Positions 1 through 6,675 of a DNA stretch of 64,000 bases are shown here, one piece after another. The notes beneath the pieces are model-generated. The model was not told where the DNA came from. It did not search any database and worked only from the letters and a program-made list of their open reading frames with translations. Both the position numbers and the translations under genes were made by a program. Positions within the stretch are counted from its first letter, which is position 1, and each line of letters opens with the position of its first letter. This DNA comes from Methanoregula sp. UBA64. GTDB lineage: Archaea > Halobacteriota > Methanomicrobia > Methanomicrobiales > Methanospirillaceae. The stretch spans positions 179,229 to 243,228 of the forward strand of contig NZ_DAQC01000001.1 in NCBI RefSeq assembly GCF_002502735.1. The letters run 5' to 3'.

Positions 1-838
1 AGCCTCAAAGAAGGACTGCGCCTACGATCCCGGTGCAACGCCCTCGCGGAGCATAACCTGCGGGACGGTAAAGATCCTGTACCAGCGGTTTGGGAATTCC
101 ATTCTGATGATCTCGACCCGGTCGCCGGAGATGACCGAAGATCTCGATTACTCCATCGGCCTTGCGATCATGGCAGAAGGCCACCGCTGGTTCCCGCACG
201 TGGCATTTGTCGATGCGCATAACTGCATGACCGATCTCTCGTCTGCCGTGCTCCCGGCAACGCTGACTGCGACCGAGTACCAGAAAGGGGCGGCGGGCGC
301 CATGGAATCGTGCAGCAACGCCCCCCTTGCACCGTTTAAGGTCGGGTATGCCCGCAGGCACCTGCCCTATTCCCGGGACGAGGGATTCGGGGATCTCGGC
401 GTGCAGGTGATGGTGGTGGAGACGGCCGGGCAGAAGACCGCATATGTCCTCTTTGACGGGAACAATATGGCAGGCGGTGTCCGCGAGGCCCTGTGCGAAA
501 AGATCCGCACGCTTGTCGATGCCACCGAAGTGATGACAACCGATACCCACGTGGTCAACACGATCACCGGCAAGAACCCGGTCGGGCTGACCATCCCGGC
601 AGAAACCTTCCTCCCGCTCGTGATGGACACTGTCCGCGAGGCTATTGCCGATCTGGGCGATGCCGAGTGTGCGGCAACAACGGCGCAGTGCGAGCACGTG
701 GTGGTCTTTGGCTCCAACCGGATCTCGCAGCTCGCGAGCACGGTAAACGCGATGCTCATCTTTGTGGCGCCGCTCTCGCTTGCCATGCTGCTTCTGGCAT
801 TCCTGCTTTCGCTTGCGGCATACGTGGTGCTGGTGTAG
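1..838 (+). CDS. DUF2070 family membrane protein, C-terminal part (5' partial)
   Basis: The reading frame is open from base 2, so the gene runs in from beyond the left edge and only about 278 C-terminal residues are visible. The soluble part contains a short His-Asn motif (VDAHNCMTD) and a DGNNMAGG segment. The last 30 residues form a strongly hydrophobic helix that ends right at the stop. This agrees with archaeal DUF2070 proteins, about 600 residues long, with an N-terminal membrane domain and a conserved soluble domain of unknown function. The family assignment comes from motif recall and is not verified. No function is proposed. It is separated by 173 bases from the next gene and is probably not in an operon with it. 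Confidence 0.65.
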   Translation, partial: ASKKDCAYDPGATPSRSITCGTVKILYQRFGNSILMISTRSPEMTEDLDYSIGLAIMAEGHRWFPHVAFVDAHNCMTDLSSAVLPATLTATEYQKGAAGAMESCSNAPLAPFKVGYARRHLPYSRDEGFGDLGVQVMVVETAGQKTAYVLFDGNNMAGGVREALCEKIRTLVDATEVMTTDTHVVNTITGKNPVGLTIPAETFLPLVMDTVREAIADLGDAECAATTAQCEHVVVFGSNRISQLASTVNAMLIFVAPLSLAMLLLAFLLSLAAYVVLV

Positions 839-1011
839 ACCTGTTCATGTCTTACCCAAGGGGAACGGTCTCACCGCTTTTTCTTTTTTCTTTCCCTGAT
901 CCGGTGGACGATCCGGTTGTGCCGGGAAATTTATGGAAAATCCTGCAGGCAATGGTTCGAAGACCGGATTGCATTTATAGTATCACCTGAAAGGATGATA
1001 TGGTGAGAACC

Positions 1012-1221
1012 ATGAAGATCAGCGCACGAAACATGCTCAAAGGCACGGTAAAATCGATCACCCCGGGAGCCGTCAACTCCGAGATCGTTATCGAACTTCC
1101 CGGCGGCCAGCTCATCACCTCGATCATCACGAAGAAGTCCGTGGAATCGCTCGGGCTTGCACCCGGCAAGGTGGCATACGCTGTCATCAAGTCGAGCGAA
1201 GTCATGGTTGCAGTAGACTAA
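1012..1221 (+). CDS. Mop/TOBE-domain molybdate/tungstate-binding protein (molbindin)
   Basis: This 69-residue protein consists of a single Mop (TOBE) domain. It starts MKISARN, followed by LKGTV, then GAVNSEIVIEL, an ITKKSV segment, and a C-terminal Val-Ile-Lys-Ser-Ser-Glu stretch, as in molbindins. Such proteins form oligomers that bind molybdate or tungstate in the cytoplasm. In methanogens the oxyanion would serve formylmethanofuran dehydrogenase and formate dehydrogenase. The ATG at 1012 is preferred to the in-frame ATG at 1000 because it matches the family N-terminus and has GGTGAG just upstream. It stands alone here, with no transporter beside it, so storage or homeostasis is more likely than transport. 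Confidence 0.88.
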   Translation: MKISARNMLKGTVKSITPGAVNSEIVIELPGGQLITSIITKKSVESLGLAPGKVAYAVIKSSEVMVAVD

Positions 1222-1450
1222 TCTCTTTTTTATTTCCGGGATCTGTCCGGATGCTTTGTGATATTTCCGCTGAATGCCGGATCCGTCCGTCTCCTTGATC
1301 CGGGCACCTCCCCGGAGCCGGGGGATTTTTTGGCAACCGGGTCATTTCTGCGTGTGCCGGTTTTTTACCCTGCGGGACAACGACAATTTTTATGAGGGGC
1401 CGGCAGAGTGACTAAGGAATACCAGGCTTCGTTTTTCCCGGTGGTTTCCC

Positions 1451-2053
1451 ATGAAGCATACGATACAGCGCATCCTTCTTGCAGCCGTGTTCCTTGCGGT
1501 ATGCATTCCCGTTGTCCCGGCATGGAATGTGGAGAGTTACACGATGAATCCCTCCGGCCCGCTGCCGCAGAATGCCCCGGTGACGGTTACGTTCAGCGTG
1601 GACTTCCCGGCAGAAGCTTCCGAACCGACCTTTCCTGCAGCAGGCGACCTGGTCATGACCACCGGTCTTGCAAAGCCCGCATGGTCGTACACGATCACAA
1701 CGGGCGATGGCGGGTCGTCCACGACACCTGCGTACTACAACCAGACCCTTGACTTAAGCGGCCTTTTGTTATCCTACAAAGGGCATGGCAGCGAGGCACT
1801 GAGCGTTACGCTGAAGGGAACGGCTCCCGCAGTGCCGGCGCCTGCAAATATAACGGTCCTCGATCTCCACGAAATTGACAAAAACGGGAAGGCCGTTACG
1901 AGCACGCAGGTAACCCGGACTGCTGCGGTCTCGGACGCGGTCTGGACAACGGCCACGCCGCAGCTGGCAACCCCGGCACAGACTGAGCAGCAGGCCGGCT
2001 TGTGGGACCGGATTGTGGGGATGTTCAAAGGACTGTTCGGGATGCCGGCCTGA
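1451..2053 (+). CDS. Secreted or cell-surface protein of unknown function
   Basis: This 200-residue protein has a clear signal peptide: MKHTIQR, then a hydrophobic core, and a likely cleavage site near PAWNVES at residue 25. The mature part is rich in Thr, Pro and Ala, with beta-strand-like character. It ends in an amphipathic helix containing DRIVGMFKGLFG. No catalytic motif is visible and there is no second membrane anchor or sorting signal, so it may be released or associate with the surface through the C-terminal helix. I do not recognise the family. It is monocistronic and is followed by two T-rich stretches typical of archaeal termination. Confidence 0.75.
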   Translation: MKHTIQRILLAAVFLAVCIPVVPAWNVESYTMNPSGPLPQNAPVTVTFSVDFPAEASEPTFPAAGDLVMTTGLAKPAWSYTITTGDGGSSTTPAYYNQTLDLSGLLLSYKGHGSEALSVTLKGTAPAVPAPANITVLDLHEIDKNGKAVTSTQVTRTAAVSDAVWTTATPQLATPAQTEQQAGLWDRIVGMFKGLFGMPA

Positions 2054-2055
2054 TC

Positions 2056-2087
2056 TTTTTTTATCCGACGGCACCGATTGTTTTTTT
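2056..2087 (+). terminator. Double U-tract terminator
   Basis: Two runs of seven T residues (2056-2062 and 2081-2087) follow the stop of the secreted protein. Such U-tracts are the usual archaeal intrinsic termination signal. The next gene lies on the opposite strand. Confidence 0.5.
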
Positions 2088-2136
2088 ATCGTCCGTATCC
2101 GGCCGGAATGTACCTTTAGGGAGCGCCGGGGGATAC

Positions 2137-2580
2137 TTATCGCGGAGTTTTCAGGAGCAGGTCCATGCGCTCGATAAATTTTTTAGCGTCTGATATGGCC
2201 TGCCTGACCTCTTCCGAAGTAGGGCGGGCATCCAGGCTGTACTGATCGTCCTGCCGTAATCCCCGCATGTGATCGAACTGTAGTACCCATTCGTCTTCCA
2301 GCAGTCCCGCGTCCCGGCAGGCTTCGAGATATACGCCAATGCAGTAATGGCTTTTCTCCCGGATCCCGTCACGGATGAGAATTGCCCGGGCCGCGTGGAA
2401 ATATCCCATGTATGCAGCCATGAGGGCAGAACGCACCGCGCCGGCATCGCAGTCAAAGCCGGCTTCGGTTATCCACTCGCGGGCCTGTTCAAGGGACTGC
2501 ATTGCCTTCCCGCCTGAAGGTGTAACCTTTCGCAGGAGTCCTCGCTCGTAACATTCGTCAAGACGTGTCAGGAGATTCAC
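2137..2580 (-). CDS. HEPN-domain protein (UPF0332-like), predicted toxin of an MNT/HEPN pair
   Basis: This 147-residue, mostly helical protein has HEPN features: a central helix with YMGYFHAARAIL, and a C-terminal R-x-D-D-x-Y motif (RQDDQYS) followed by a long helix. The R-x4-Y form is typical of the UPF0332 branch, rather than the R-x4-6-H motif of the best known HEPN RNases. The paired HEPN protein is normally the RNase toxin that the nucleotidyltransferase neutralises. It starts with GTG inside the end of the upstream nucleotidyltransferase gene (23-base overlap), so the two are translationally coupled. The lack of the catalytic His makes RNase activity uncertain here. Confidence 0.8.
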   Translation of the reverse strand: MNLLTRLDECYERGLLRKVTPSGGKAMQSLEQAREWITEAGFDCDAGAVRSALMAAYMGYFHAARAILIRDGIREKSHYCIGVYLEACRDAGLLEDEWVLQFDHMRGLRQDDQYSLDARPTSEEVRQAISDAKKFIERMDLLLKTPR

Positions 2581-3115
2581 CTTCGAGCGTGATTGATTGT
2601 TTTACAAAGGACCGGTAAAACGGTTCATCGCTCTGTTTGAGCCCGGCCATTTTTTCCTGTGTCAGGACCAGGACCCGGGCTTCGGCAGAAACTGCACGCG
2701 ATACTTCCCGCTCAAGTTCTGCGACCATCACCCCGGATGGCAGGGTTTTTACGTACACCCAGAGATCGATGTCGCTCTCTTCCGTGTTTGTCCCGGCGGC
2801 CCAGCTCCCGTAGATGCCGGTGCCACAAGCCCATGCCGGTTTTTTGAATGCGGCGGCGACGAGATCGGTATTGAGCAGACGTTTTACGGCAAGGGTCATT
2901 GGGGAAAATTCCAGATGGTATGTGCGGTCGGTCCGCGTGAGCAGGCCTTCATGTTCGAGCAGGGCAAGGTACGGGGAGACGAGGCCTTTTGATAACCCGG
3001 TCTTTGCGGCGATTTGCTGCACGGTGCAGGCCGGTACAAGCAGGACGGCGCGGAGCAGGGTGACGCGTTCCCCGGTCCGGAAGAGTGCGGAGAGATCATG
3101 CAGTTGTTCGTTCAT
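2558..3115 (-). CDS. MNT nucleotidyltransferase with N-terminal winged helix, predicted antitoxin and autorepressor
   Basis: This 185-residue protein has two parts. Residues about 15-75 form a winged helix-turn-helix (TVQQIAAKTGLSKGLVSPYL, then LLEHEGLLTRT). Residues about 95-150 carry the minimal nucleotidyltransferase signature GSWAAGTN followed by SDIDLWV, with both catalytic Asp residues. In known MNT/HEPN modules the MNT protein AMPylates and silences the HEPN toxin. Here the fused DNA-binding domain suggests the same protein also represses its own promoter. Two palindromes lie 16 bases upstream of its ATG. An AGGGAC ribosome binding site precedes the start, and the HEPN gene overlaps its 3' end. 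Confidence 0.88.
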   Translation of the reverse strand: MNEQLHDLSALFRTGERVTLLRAVLLVPACTVQQIAAKTGLSKGLVSPYLALLEHEGLLTRTDRTYHLEFSPMTLAVKRLLNTDLVAAAFKKPAWACGTGIYGSWAAGTNTEESDIDLWVYVKTLPSGVMVAELEREVSRAVSAEARVLVLTQEKMAGLKQSDEPFYRSFVKQSITLEGESPDTS

Positions 3116-3130
3116 AGTCCCTGAACCAAG

Positions 3131-3171
3131 TGTTCACGTTCCGTGAACAAAATGTTTGCGATCCGTGAACA
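3131..3171. promoter_or_regulatory. Twin palindromic operator upstream of the MNT/HEPN genes
   Basis: A perfect inverted repeat at 3131-3149 has 8-base arms TGTTCACG and CGTGAACA with a 3-base spacer. It is followed at 3153-3171 by a second copy with two arm mismatches. The copies repeat at 22-base spacing, about two helical turns, so two dimers could bind the same DNA face. They sit directly upstream of the MNT start codon at 3115. The winged-helix domain of that protein is the obvious candidate ligand; this is inferred. Confidence 0.65.
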
Positions 3172-3264
3172 ATGGTCACGTATGCAAGATCTCACGATCC
3201 TGGTAGAGGAGATGACCTCTCTGTTCCGCACGCGATTTCGGGGTCGGTCGATCAGCTGTTTGCA

Positions 3265-3545
3265 GGGGGGTGGGGGCCACCCCCCCACCCGCTATTTTTG
3301 AAAACGGGGATCACCCCCCTCCCCTCCTGTCCGTAAAGGTGGGGGGTACCCCCCTCCGGTTCCGGCACCATAATTCACTATTTCCCATGGAGTCATCGAC
3401 GGAGGGATGGTGTCGGGAACGATCGCGTGGGGGGAGGGGGGGTAGGGGGTACCCCCTCCCCCTTGTTGGCCGGAAACGGGGGGTACCCCCCCACCCGGGA
3501 TTTTTTTTAAGAGGGGGGTACCCCCCTCTCTTTGTTGGCAAAAAG
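3265..3545. repeat. Cluster of G-tract/C-tract palindromes around GGTACC
   Basis: Four near-identical palindromes of the form G5-6-TA-C5-6 lie at 3341-3354, 3445-3456, 3478-3491 and 3513-3526. A related G/C hairpin lies at 3267-3290. TTGTTGGC recurs beside two of the copies. A fifth palindrome of the same type lies at 55571-55582. Translations across the region give low-complexity, unrelated peptides on both strands, so it is judged non-coding. Each unit can form a very stable hairpin, and the adjacent G-runs could form quadruplexes. Confidence 0.75.
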
Positions 3546-3754
3546 GATCTCGGATGACCCCTCATGCAGCTTTGAAATGAGCGGGGGTGCGACCCGGAAT
3601 CTTTTTGGGAAGTGTGGTGGGGATTGTATGTAGTCATCGGGTCCCGGATGGATCACGCGGACGGGGGCTTCGCCCCCATACCCCCACGAGCGAGCAATGC
3701 AGCCGTTCCGAAGGAACCGTGAATAATGAACCGCATTTACCCGGAGAGGAGAGT

Positions 3755-3956
3755 GAAGAATCGTACGTATGTGAAGAACTATTGTTCGAACGTAAACGAT
3801 GCCCCACGCGAGAAAACGCCTCGCCGGGTTTTCCCGCTACGCACGTACCGGGATCCTCAACCCCAAAAAGATCCTTGCCCGGGCAGAGGGTCCGACGAGG
3901 CGCCCGAGCGACTCCGGGCCGAAGCGAGGAGGGGGAAGAATCGCACGTATGTGAAG
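3755..3956. repeat. 22-base direct repeat pair (3755-3776 and 3935-3956)
   Basis: Two copies 180 bases apart differ at one position. The unit begins GAAGAATCG and ends CGTATGTGAAG. It does not coincide with the ends of any recognisable mobile element. It may belong to a genus-specific dispersed repeat family. Confidence 0.6.
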
Positions 3957-3981
3957 GGGATTTAAAAAATGAAAACCGGTG

Positions 3982-4020
3982 TGTTTGGGATATGGTCCGT
4001 CAGGCCGGATCGGTGCGGCT
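3982..4020. repeat. 39-base dispersed repeat, copy 1
   Basis: This copy begins TGTTTGGGATA and ends CGGTGCGGCT. It matches the copy at 5592-5630 in about 35 of 39 positions, and the pair flanks the toxin-antitoxin block. The internal inverted repeat is imperfect in this copy (GATATGG versus CCGGATC). Confidence 0.65.
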
Positions 4021-4033
4021 ATGGAGGAAACAT

Positions 4034-4219
4034 TCATGAAGCCAGCTCTTCGATATCCGTTTCTGCGATCTTTAAAACAAAGGGTTCCGGCATGGGTATT
4101 TTTGTGCGAACGGTCTTCTCTTTCAGCCGTACGATCACTTCGTTCTGGCCGCTGGCGAGCGGCTGATCGAGTACGATCGTGCGCCTGTCCACCATTTTTC
4201 CTTCGACCGTGACCGTCAT
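4034..4219 (-). CDS. Small protein of unknown function, antitoxin-like in size and setting
   Basis: This 61-residue protein begins MTVTVEGKMVDRRTIVLDQP and continues with a Gly-Gln-Asn-Glu-Val-Ile-Val-Arg-Leu segment, giving an alternating beta pattern. The ATG at 4219 is chosen over longer in-frame starts because a strong GGGGTGAGGAC sequence sits directly before it. The composition, a short beta-rich domain with an acidic tail ending in DIEELAS, resembles small antitoxin-type proteins. I do not recognise a family and no partner gene is coupled to it. The nearest neighbour on the same strand is the PIN-domain gene 236 bases upstream. Confidence 0.5.
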   Translation of the reverse strand: MTVTVEGKMVDRRTIVLDQPLASGQNEVIVRLKEKTVRTKIPMPEPFVLKIAETDIEELAS

Positions 4220-4454
4220 GTCCTCACCCCTTAATATTTTCATATAGTGCTGCACGGGCATATGTGCTTCTCCCTCAGAGGAATGCCCGAGACCATTCAT
4301 TATGCGAGAGAACCGGTTCTTCGAGCTGTGATGCTGCGATCACATACTTGCCAATGTCAATTTTTGTGCGATTCTTTACAGTATTAATGTATAAAATTTG
4401 TTTCACGGTAAAGAAAACCGCAGCAGGGCATCATCCCCACTCACAAAAGATCGA

Positions 4455-4961
4455 TCAGACTTCGTCCGGTTTCCGGGCATTGATCCCATGGACCCGGGAA
4501 AAGTCCCGGTCATAGGTCGCGATAATTTCGATTGAATGCTCTTCCATGCATGCGATATGAAGTGCATCGTTCCCAAGAAGCCCCCATTCCTGCATGACAG
4601 CCAGGGATCGTTCGAATGTCTGGGGGGTGATCCCGTACACAACCATGGGGCGGATACTCCGGATATCCTCCATCACTTCCCGGACATTCTCTGCTTCCCG
4701 GACAAGCTCCGGGTGCAGTTTCATCTGGCGGACTGCCGATTCTGGATCGATTCCGCTGCTGCTGACAACGGAAGCGATGAGGAGCCGGTGAAGAACTTCG
4801 TTGAGCACAATAACCGAGGTTGCGCTGGGAAATATTCCTGCATCTGCATCTTCCAGGAACCGGGTACAGGCAGCAGCATCTTTGCCGGTGCCAAGGACAA
4901 TGTTTAAGAAAATGTTTGCATCGATAAAAACAGTCGCGTCGCTTTCCTGACGGACTGCCAT
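4455..4961 (-). CDS. PIN-domain ribonuclease, VapC-like toxin
   Basis: This 168-residue protein starts MAVRQESDATVFIDANIFLN. The FIDANI motif gives the first PIN acidic residue. Further acidic residues lie in the central VLNEV segment and in the C-terminal LLGNDALH and TYDRDF segments, giving a complete set of metal-binding acids. PIN toxins of the VapC family cleave tRNA or rRNA. The start at 4961 is preferred because GTGAGGGA precedes it and the family N-terminus begins here; a longer frame adds 51 low-complexity residues. The small gene just upstream ends 4 bases before this start, the usual antitoxin position. It is somewhat longer than typical VapC (about 130 residues). Confidence 0.85.
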   Translation of the reverse strand: MAVRQESDATVFIDANIFLNIVLGTGKDAAACTRFLEDADAGIFPSATSVIVLNEVLHRLLIASVVSSSGIDPESAVRQMKLHPELVREAENVREVMEDIRSIRPMVVYGITPQTFERSLAVMQEWGLLGNDALHIACMEEHSIEIIATYDRDFSRVHGINARKPDEV

Positions 4962-4965
4962 TCCC

Positions 4966-5157
4966 TCACTGCTCCAGGAGGGGATCAGTAATGATGCGGC
5001 GGACAAGTTCCGGGTCCGCAAGAGCAATCTTCTGCCGCATCCGCTGGACCGGGGAGAGTGGCATATCCTCGCCACGGTTGGGTAACGACCGGGCCTTCGT
5101 GCGGGGTGCTGCAACCGGGGTCCCGGGTGATTCGGCGGTTCGTGCTTTCGTGCTCAT
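4966..5157 (-). CDS. Small basic protein, probable antitoxin partner of the PIN toxin
   Basis: This 63-residue protein has a disordered, Ala/Pro/Thr-rich and basic N-terminal half. A helical C-terminal half follows (PVQRMRQKIALADPELVRRI, then ITDP). It ends 4 bases before the PIN gene, so the pair is almost certainly cotranscribed. It lacks an obvious AbrB, RHH or Phd domain. The antitoxin role is inferred only from gene order. The C-terminal helix could be the toxin-clamping segment, as in VapB tails. An AT-rich TATA-like sequence lies about 30-40 bases upstream and no clear ribosome site is seen, so the message may be leaderless. Confidence 0.55.
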   Translation of the reverse strand: MSTKARTAESPGTPVAAPRTKARSLPNRGEDMPLSPVQRMRQKIALADPELVRRIITDPLLEQ

Positions 5158-5591
5158 GATAATTGAGGAGTTATACGCTCCGGAAAATATTAACCCTGCG
5201 TATCCCGGGACCGGATCACCTCAGGTAGTTTCCCGAATCATCAGATTGAGTGTATGGTGAAGTGAGAGCCCGGCCGGGCCAGAATACGTACTCAATAATG
5301 CAAAACACGCACGAATTCAGGGAAAAATTACATTTTCACGTCAGAGAAAAATGCACCTGATAGCACTCTTTATTTGGCCGATCCAGGGGTCGCAAGGGTG
5401 ACTGGACGTGGCAAAAACGATCCCTGTTACAGGCCCCTGGTGGCCCTTTTACGGGCATCGAAAGCGGGCGTATTTCGGCAAACTGGGCCTGATTTGAGGG
5501 TTTTTTCCATGCGAACCCGAGCGGAGCATTTTACGGGCTTTTCCGGGAAGGGGCGGGATCGGGAAACGGGAATCCGGGGCTGAATCGGGCT

Positions 5592-5630
5592 TGTTTGGGA
5601 TACGGTCTGCCAGGCCGTATCGGTGCGGCT
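5592..5630. repeat. 39-base dispersed repeat, copy 2, with internal hairpin
   Basis: About 35 of 39 positions match the copy at 3982-4020. In this copy the inner part is a clean inverted repeat, GATACGG and CCGTATC, separated by nine bases. The better preserved symmetry suggests that the hairpin is the functional or ancestral form. Confidence 0.65.
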
Positions 5631-5675
5631 GTTTTTCGGACCCTTGTTTTAGGGCACCCTCATACGGGTCATCTG

Positions 5676-5729
5676 ACCCGTGACAGGTCAAATACCCGTG
5701 ACGGGTTCGTTACCCGTGACAGGTCCGGT
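5676..5729. repeat. Three 18-base tandem repeats with palindromic cores
   Basis: The units begin at 5676, 5694 and 5712, each starting ACCCGTGAC followed by AGGTC or GGGTT. ACCCG and CGGGT form inverted arms within the middle unit. An extra inverted half (ACGGGTCATCTGACCCGT) overlaps the first unit. Spacing is regular and all three lie just upstream of a TATA-like sequence, which suits a cooperative protein-binding site. Confidence 0.6.
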
Positions 5730-5834
5730 GAGGAGAACAACGCGAGGAAAATGCACTAATATATAGGGGGAATTGGATGGCTCCTTATTTTTTATCAGCC
5801 CCAACTTTCCATATCTTAAAAGAGCGGATCAAAC

Positions 5835-6071
5835 ATGCGAAAGGAGTGCTCCATCCAACTATCAAAGGAGCGGAAAGCCGCCATGATCGCGGAGATCAAA
5901 CACTATTTCAAGAAAGAGCGGGACGAATAGCTCGGCGATCTCGCGGCCGAAATGGTCCTTGACTTTATCATAGAGAAGCTGGCCCCGGATTTTTATAACC
6001 AGGGCGTGGACAATGCGTACCGGTACATGAAAGAGGCCACGGAGGATTTGATGGGGATACGGGCGGGGTGA
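5835..6071 (+). pseudogene. DUF2164 family protein interrupted by an amber codon
   Basis: Reading from ATG 5835 gives a 31-residue start (MRKECSIQLSKERKAAMIAE and so on, ending KKERDE). A TAG follows at 5928-5930. The frame then continues unbroken with LGDLAAEMVLDFI and the family hallmark FYNQGVDNA, to TGA at 6069-6071. DUF2164 proteins are about 80 residues, and without the stop this frame would encode 78. A single G-to-T change of a Glu codon (GAG) would explain the TAG. No homologue or partner gene is nearby. Readthrough cannot be excluded, but a recent nonsense mutation is simplest. Confidence 0.75.
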
Positions 6072-6142
6072 GGGGAGGCAGAGAGGAGAGATGCAGCAAA
6101 GAGGCGAGATTAATTAAACACTAACATAAGAATGGGAATACT

Positions 6143-6673
6143 ATGAGTGCTCATGAGTATACTCCAGAAAACGCTCTTTCGTTACTCATGCAGAAACTTA
6201 AAGAGCGCAATCAAGATCTTGCATTGAAGATCCAATCAGAGATAGATTCTGGAAAGGATATCCGTGCAGAAGAGCCCGAAATTGACAAAAGGAAAAATCC
6301 ACACACCTACAGAAAAAAAGTTCCTTATAGCCACGCAGAAGCGTTACAGATTGCAGTGGATGCTTTAGAGTCATATTTTATCGAACAACCCCTTTTTGTT
6401 AAATCGATGACTGAAAATTTAGGAAGTACTCTACTTGGGGGGCCGAATCTTATATCGCTTGATAGATCTTACGAAAAAAACATACGAGACAAAAATAGTT
6501 TTGTGTCCGCAGAAAAGAGAAAACCCGTAGAAATCGAACTTCGAACAGAAACTCAAATGTCTATAAGAGGGGAGGAGACTATAGAATTAATACCTCCCTC
6601 TTTCGAGTTAATTGAATCGCAAAAGAAAAACCTGGAAGTACTGCGATATTTAACGAATTTCAAGGAAGGATAA
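6143..6673 (+). CDS. Unrecognised protein, first gene of an AT-rich pair
   Basis: This 176-residue protein has no signal peptide or membrane segment. The N-terminal third is a charged helix (LLMQKLKERNQDLALKIQSE). A central block, PHTYRKKVPYSHAEALQIAV followed by DALESYFIEQPLF, looks like an adaptor or coiled-coil-proximal helical domain. The C-terminal part contains ELIPPSFELIESQKKNLEVL. I do not recognise the family. The stop codon lies 2 bases before the GTG of the nuclease-like gene, so the two form one transcription unit. Base composition is far more AT-rich than the flanking genes, which suggests transfer. A GGGAA ribosome site precedes the ATG. Confidence 0.7.
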   Translation: MSAHEYTPENALSLLMQKLKERNQDLALKIQSEIDSGKDIRAEEPEIDKRKNPHTYRKKVPYSHAEALQIAVDALESYFIEQPLFVKSMTENLGSTLLGGPNLISLDRSYEKNIRDKNSFVSAEKRKPVEIELRTETQMSIRGEETIELIPPSFELIESQKKNLEVLRYLTNFKEG

Positions 6674-6675
6674 TT

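Larger units (their letters stand above)
3546..4033. other. Non-coding repeat-rich intergenic stretch
   Basis: No convincing gene is present between the G/C palindromes and the small protein at 4034. The stretch holds a hairpin at about 3663-3677 (GGGGGCTTC, then GCCCCC) and a 22-base direct repeat. The two repeat copies, 3755-3776 and 3935-3956, share GAAGAATCG, one variable base, and CGTATGTGAAG, with 21 of 22 positions identical. It also holds one copy of a 39-base dispersed element (3982-4020). Overlapping frames with Arg/Ser/Pro-rich translations are judged spurious. Confidence 0.55.
5158..5834. other. Intergenic region with repeats, no supported gene
   Basis: Short frames are present but their translations are compositionally random. 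The region holds the second copy of the 39-base element (5592-5630), an 18-base triple tandem repeat (5676-5729), and an archaeal TATA-like sequence (CTAATATATAGG, about 5756-5767) that may have driven the broken DUF2164 gene downstream. Confidence 0.55.

Noticed and set aside
3587..4039. A 150-codon frame and an overlapping 79-codon frame in the repeat-rich gap
   Set aside because: Both are Arg/Ser/Pro/Glu-rich, lack ribosome sites, and simply translate the 22-base repeat twice.
5676..5729. CRISPR array
   Set aside because: Units are 18 bases with no spacers between them and no cas genes nearby. The same reasoning excludes the 19-base array at 55479.
5928..5930. Pyrrolysine as an explanation for the in-frame TAG in the DUF2164 gene
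   Set aside because: Pyrrolysine is known mainly in methylamine users. No pyl genes or methylamine methyltransferases are in the window, and the residue position is normally Glu-like. A nonsense mutation is simpler.
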